The notes under the pieces: model-generated
Told to the model about the DNA's origin: nothing
Database searches by the model: none
The model's input: only the letters and a program-made list of their open reading frames with translations
Position numbers and translations under genes: made by a program
Shown: positions 6,641 through 9,251 of the stretch, in pieces
Position numbering within the stretch: the first letter of the stretch is position 1
Layout: each line of letters begins with the position of its first letter
Assembly (NCBI GenBank): GCA_900550765.1
Contig: URTC01000049.1
Location: forward strand, 1 to 9,251
Direction of reading: 5' to 3'
Source of the DNA: an uncultured Clostridia bacterium
Lineage (GTDB): Bacteria > Bacillota > Clostridia > Christensenellales > QALW01
Length of the DNA stretch: 9,251 nucleotides

Positions 6641-6669
6641 ATTATATTTTATTTAAGCTAAAAAATCAA
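6641..6669 (-). promoter_or_regulatory. Sigma-A promoter of the zinc-ribbon gene
   Basis: Read on the minus strand, TTGATT (6669-6664), a 17-nt spacer and TATAAT (6646-6641) form a near-consensus promoter. Transcription would start near 6634, about 25 nt before the ATG. The gene is therefore expressed independently of spo0A, whose terminator lies between them. The rest of the gap 6670-6785 is AT-rich and I see nothing else in it. Confidence 0.82.
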
Positions 6670-6785
6670 GCAAAATTTTTATCACTTTTATAATGTATTA
6701 TTTTCACATATTTCCTGTTCCTATACCATGGAAAATTTTTCAAAAAAATACAGAGAGAAGCTGGGGAATTTCCAAGATCTTCAAT

Positions 6786-6813
6786 AAAAAAGGAGGGCAG
6801 ATTTGCTGCCCCC
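6786..6813 (-). terminator. Rho-independent terminator of spo0A
   Basis: On the minus strand, GGGGGCAG (6813-6806) pairs with CTGCCCTC (6800-6793), with one G-U and loop CAAAT, and a T-run follows (6791-6786). It lies about 85 bases after the spo0A stop. The stretch between (6814-6898) holds no gene that I can see. Confidence 0.85.
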
Positions 6814-6898
6814 TGCAAACAAAATCGCCCGCGTTGTACAAGGGTTGAGCGGTCGGTCTCATTCCCTGAACTTCGAAGACGAATGGAGGATTGGCGTT

Positions 6899-7681
6899 TC
6901 AGGCTGATTTTTCTATGATCAGCTTGTCCGCAATCAGGGCGATAAATTCGCCATTGGTCGGCTTATCATTTTTATTGTAAACGTTGTAGCCGAATACCTG
7001 ATTGATGTTATCAATGCGGCCTCTGGTCCAGGCTACTTCAATCGCATGGCGGATAGCCCGTTCTACCTTGCTGGGGCTGGTATTAAAGTGCTTGGCAATG
7101 CCTGGGTATAGGTCTTTGGTGATTCGGTTGATGATATCGGGATTTTCCACTATCATTTTGATGGCTGCGCGCAGGAAGTGATAGCCCTTGATATGCGCGG
7201 GAATGCCGATGGTAATGAACACACTGCTGATCTTTTCATCAATCGAACGGGTCTCGCTGCCGGAGGTAGGGGTTAAGTTGTGGGCGCGTACCGGCATCAT
7301 GCCTTTACTCATGGCGATGAGATCACGGATTCGGTTTTTTATGTTATCGCATTCAAAGGGCTTGGCTATGTAATATTTTAGGCCCATTTCCAGTGCTCGC
7401 ATAATAAAGTTTTCTTGTGAAAGGGCAGAGATTACGATTACGTTGGGCATGCAGTCATGTTCGTTCAGGTATTCGATAACGCCAAAACCATCCAGCTGCG
7501 GCATAATGATATCCAGCAGCACGATATCGGGTTTAAAACGATTAATCATATCGATGGCAGTCATTCCGTTCGCAGCGGTGCCTACCAGCTTTACCTCTTC
7601 CATTCCGGCCAGCATACCGCTGAGTTGGGTGCGTACATCGGGATTGTCATCCACGATCAGAATTTTGGTTTTTTCCTCCAT
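6899..7681 (-). CDS. spo0A: Sporulation master response regulator Spo0A
   Basis: A full-length Spo0A of 260 residues (B. subtilis 267), the phosphorelay-driven regulator that commits cells to sporulation and binds 0A boxes. The receiver domain (about 5-122) has the acidic pocket Asp11-Asp12, phosphoacceptor Asp57 in LLDIIMP, Ser85 in VIVISA and Lys107 in YYIAKPF. After a variable linker (about 124-145), the effector domain carries ITIGIPAHIKGYHFLRAAI (156-174) and the recognition region SPSKVERAIRHAIEVAWTRG (202-221), with the conserved C-terminal KPTNGEFIALIADKL (240-254). All key residues are intact, so it should be functional. The ATG at 7681 follows AGGAGA (7694-7689); upstream in-frame codons are not used. 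The usual neighbour spoIVB is absent, and a long noncoding interval lies upstream instead. Confidence 0.98.
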   Translation of the reverse strand: MEEKTKILIVDDNPDVRTQLSGMLAGMEEVKLVGTAANGMTAIDMINRFKPDIVLLDIIMPQLDGFGVIEYLNEHDCMPNVIVISALSQENFIMRALEMGLKYYIAKPFECDNIKNRIRDLIAMSKGMMPVRAHNLTPTSGSETRSIDEKISSVFITIGIPAHIKGYHFLRAAIKMIVENPDIINRITKDLYPGIAKHFNTSPSKVERAIRHAIEVAWTRGRIDNINQVFGYNVYNKNDKPTNGEFIALIADKLIIEKSA

Positions 7682-7751
7682 AACAACTTCTCCTTTGCTT
7701 TGCATCCGTCAGAACATCAATTTACGACGGCGTTATTTTTTTTACAATCAT

Positions 7752-7780
7752 ATCTTACCATTTACGGCAGAAAAAAGCAA
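7752..7780 (-). promoter_or_regulatory. Sigma-A promoter of spo0A
   Basis: On the minus strand, TTGCTT (7780-7775), a 17-nt spacer and TAAGAT (7757-7752) with an extended -10 TG (7760-7759) form a reasonable sigma-A promoter. The leader to the ATG is about 65 nt. I did not find a convincing sigma-H promoter of the type seen upstream of B. subtilis spo0A. Confidence 0.65.
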
Positions 7781-8169
7781 CCATTTTATGTAATATGTTC
7801 CATATTTTCCACAAAAAATCGTATGACAGGATTTTTTCGGTTTTAAGGATACGGCAAAAGATACAAGGTCTTTTTATCGAAAAGTGGGAATAAATGGTAA
7901 AAACCTTGGAAATATGCGCGTTCTTTAACGGAGAATTTATAGGATATTGTCGTACTAAGAAGGAGAAAAAAGAATAAATCGCTCTGCAATTTTTGCCGAA
8001 ATATATCGAAAAACAGGCCAATACCTGTTCTTGCAGCAATAAAAAACAAGGGCCGCGATAAAATTTTTTTATTTTTCTTTTTTTGCTGTGAAACTCAAAA
8101 AGTATTGTTTGTAAGTTTTGGAGGAAAAGGAGAGCTTCCAGCGAAGGAACATGGCAGCTGTGCCGAAAA
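7781..8169. other. AT-rich noncoding interval upstream of spo0A
   Basis: No gene is supported here. The stretch is AT-rich with long T/A runs. The open frames across it are low-complexity translations rich in Phe, Ile, Lys and Ser with no ribosome site. Three sequences resemble the Spo0A box TTTGTCGAAAA with one or two mismatches (7873-7883, 7991-8002, 8002-8013). Near its right end are small GC-rich hairpins, CTTC/GAAG (about 8135-8146) and GGCA-GCTG-TGCC (8153-8164), just before the structured-RNA candidate. Confidence 0.5.
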
Positions 8170-8198
8170 ATGACTTTTGTATTAACTTTTACTATAAA
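8170..8198 (+). promoter_or_regulatory. Possible sigma-A promoter of the structured-RNA candidate
   Basis: ATGACT (8170-8175), a 17-nt spacer and TATAAA (8193-8198) match the sigma-A consensus at four and five of six positions, with ideal spacing. The start would fall near 8205, just before the GC-rich structured segment. It is moderate rather than strong. A minus-strand TATAAT (8656-8651) exists at the other end, but it has no usable -35. Confidence 0.4.
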
Positions 8199-8204
8199 AA
8201 GAAA

Positions 8205-8610
8205 CTTCGTTTTTTCGGCGTGCTTTTCGAGCATAAGCGAGGCGGAAGGAGAGACGTGCGTACCCATTAAACCTTCCCTCGCCATCATCAACAGATTCCT
8301 CCTGATAAGAAAAGCCGGAGAGCGGCTGCAGAATAAAGGAATGCGGGATTCCAGCATACGCCGCATTTTGCTCATTCCCTCTCTCCGTCAAAACTTTCGT
8401 TATCTCCCTAGGGGGCTTATCTGCGCTCTCAGCCGTCATGGAGCAGAAAGCAGCTTTGTATCCTATCTTCGCAGCAATATATTCCGGTTCCTTTTGGGAA
8501 GGGACGGCGAGCGCAAGCGACATGGAAAGAGAGAACTTCAACGTTTCCCTATCCGCACTCTGCGAGGATGGCTCATAAGGGGGGCCGGAAAAGCGGGGGA
8601 GAGCTGAGAT
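8205..8610 (+). ncRNA. Candidate large structured noncoding RNA, family unassigned
   Basis: About 400 bp without a credible protein, visibly more GC-rich than its left flank. Complementary segments nest as one multibranch fold: closing helix 8222-8228/8588-8594 (7 bp); hairpin 8237-8249/8272-8282 (11 bp with a 2-base bulge); 8281-8286/8567-8572 (6 bp, sharing two bases with that hairpin); 8316-8322/8381-8387 (7 bp) enclosing 8338-8343/8373-8378 (6 bp); 8432-8437/8503-8508 (6 bp); and 8524-8528/8544-8548 (5 bp). The segments left unpaired are A-rich when read on the plus strand, as expected of an RNA from that strand. A promoter-like site precedes it and a strong hairpin terminator lies at 8701-8735, so the transcript may be about 530 nt. 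RNase P, tmRNA and SRP RNA signatures were not found. The strand and exact ends are uncertain, and I cannot name the family. Confidence 0.5.
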
Positions 8611-8700
8611 TTTGCTCATTTTGATGTTTGCAAAAAATTCTGTTTTTGGAATTATATCGGATCTTTTATGTAAATGCTGTTATAAAAACGCAGAGATATA

Positions 8701-8735
8701 AAAACAGCCATAGCAAATGCAGCTATGGCTGTTTT
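8701..8735. terminator. Bidirectional terminator with perfect 14-bp stem
   Basis: AAAACAGCCATAGC (8701-8714) is the exact reverse complement of GCTATGGCTGTTTT (8722-8735), with loop AAATGCA. The terminal A/T runs place T tracts at the 3' side in either direction. On the minus strand it ends the hydrogenase transcript about 20 bases after its stop. On the plus strand it could end the structured-RNA candidate. The gap 8611-8700 is AT-rich, with only a short AATTC/GAATT hairpin (8636-8653). Confidence 0.9.
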
Positions 8736-8756
8736 GGAACATATCCGTCCTTTTTG

Positions 8757-9251
8757 TTATTTTTTGAATTTTTCTTTTGCCGCGTAAGAAGTATGCAGCA
8801 GTTCGTGTGCTAAATGGCTGTTGGGCTCACCCAGATATTCCCTGTACAGCGTTGCGATCTCTTCGTTTTCATGGGATTTTCTCTTTGCTTTTCCCGCATC
8901 CTCGGCATAAAGTACTTTGGCGCGGAGTTCTTTTACATTAACGCTCATCTGTTTTTTTGCGCTTACAATGGGCTGTCCGCCGCCGGTAATACAGCCGCCG
9001 GGGCAGCACATGATCTCAATAAAGGTATACTCCTTTTCGCCGTTTTTAATGGCAGTCAGCAGCTTTTCCGCATTGCCGGTGCCGTGAGCAATGGCAACTT
9101 TAATCTTCGTGCCGTTTAAGTCAATTTCCGCCTCCTTGATGCCTTCAAAGCCGCGCACGGCGGTAAAGTCAACATTCTTCAGCTCTTGGCCGGTTACCTT
9201 CTCGTAAACGGTTCTGAGCGCAGCCTCCATTACGCCGCCCGTTGCACCGAA
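8757..9251 (-). CDS. hydA: [FeFe]-hydrogenase catalytic subunit, C-terminal part (cut by window edge)
   Basis: The last 164 residues of an [FeFe]-hydrogenase; the frame is open to the window edge, so the 5' part lies outside. The enzyme interconverts protons and H2 at the H-cluster, taking electrons from ferredoxin or NADH during fermentation. The fragment opens with FGATGGVMEAALRTVYE, a conserved H-cluster-domain stretch. The L3 motif is MCCPGGCITGGGQP (81-94), in which Cys83 and Cys87 match the two cysteines that hold the cubane and bridge to the 2Fe site. The usual alanine before the first ligand is replaced by cysteine (Cys82). The tail LLHTSYAAKEKFKK resembles the C-terminus of family members. 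The N-terminal ferredoxin-like domains are out of view, so monomeric HydA cannot be told from the NADP-reducing HndD or the electron-bifurcating HydABC type. The 14-bp hairpin downstream is its terminator. Confidence 0.95.
   Translation of the reverse strand, partial: FGATGGVMEAALRTVYEKVTGQELKNVDFTAVRGFEGIKEAEIDLNGTKIKVAIAHGTGNAEKLLTAIKNGEKEYTFIEIMCCPGGCITGGGQPIVSAKKQMSVNVKELRAKVLYAEDAGKAKRKSHENEEIATLYREYLGEPNSHLAHELLHTSYAAKEKFKK

Noticed and set aside
6202..6693. 163-codon plus-strand frame opposite the zinc-ribbon gene
   Set aside because: It is the antisense of an acidic Glu/Asp-rich protein, which reads as Phe/Leu-rich sequence. The minus-strand gene has promoter, ribosome site and cysteine motifs.
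7755..8375. 206-codon open frame on the minus strand upstream of spo0A
   Set aside because: The translation is a low-complexity Phe/Ile/Lys/Ser run typical of AT-rich noncoding DNA. There is no ribosome site, and it crosses the spo0A promoter and part of the structured-RNA candidate.
8170..8619. Two 145-codon open frames on opposite strands across the GC-rich segment
   Set aside because: They overlap almost completely on both strands, lack ribosome sites, have no recognisable domain, and follow the complementary segments of the RNA candidate. They look like shadows of structured RNA.
8205..8735. RNase P RNA, tmRNA or SRP RNA as the identity of the structured segment
   Set aside because: Neither strand has the RNase P GAGGAAAGTCC core, a tmRNA-type acceptor end with tag frame, or the SRP helix-8 motif. 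Only a weak resemblance, GGCCGGAAAAGC, was seen.

Overview
The window looks like chromosomal DNA from an anaerobic, Spo0A-bearing clostridial Firmicute. The evidence is a full-length Spo0A, the C-terminus of an [FeFe]-hydrogenase, a Soj/Spo0J pair, a DegV protein, strong AGGAG-type ribosome binding sites and sigma-A promoters of Gram-positive type. The genus cannot be fixed from this sequence. No phage, transposon, CRISPR array, tRNA or rRNA gene is visible.

Layout. Positions 1-1600 (+) hold degV and rplI (bL9), closed by a terminator. Positions 1680-4169 (+) form one operon: a strong promoter, a three-helix membrane protein of unknown function, parA/soj and parB/spo0J, tightly spaced or overlapping, then a terminator. 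Positions 4327-6212 (+) are a self-contained, more AT-rich module: a perfect-consensus promoter, a 28-bp palindromic operator, a TetR-type regulator and a CPA2-type cation/proton antiporter translated from an ATGA overlap. It ends at a bidirectional terminator. On the minus strand come a small double zinc-ribbon protein with an acidic tail (6259-6609) and spo0A (6899-7681), each with its own promoter. Spo0A also has a clear terminator. A protein-free gap of about 1.07 kb (7682-8756) follows, and then the 3' end of an [FeFe]-hydrogenase gene (minus), cut by the window edge.

How the parts relate. ParA and ParB act with centromere-like parS sites in chromosome segregation, and in sporulating Firmicutes Soj/Spo0J also feed into Spo0A control. 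The membrane protein upstream may be a partner of that machinery. The TetR gene probably represses itself and the antiporter through the palindrome at its promoter.

The most interesting item is inside the spo0A-hydrogenase gap. About 400 bp (8205-8610) is visibly more GC-rich than its AT-rich left flank, has no credible protein, and contains a nested set of long-range and local complementary segments that fit together as one multibranch fold. A plausible promoter lies before it and a perfect 14-bp terminator hairpin after it on the plus strand. I interpret it as a large structured noncoding RNA that I cannot assign to a known family. It lacks the signature sequences of RNase P RNA, tmRNA and SRP RNA that I looked for.
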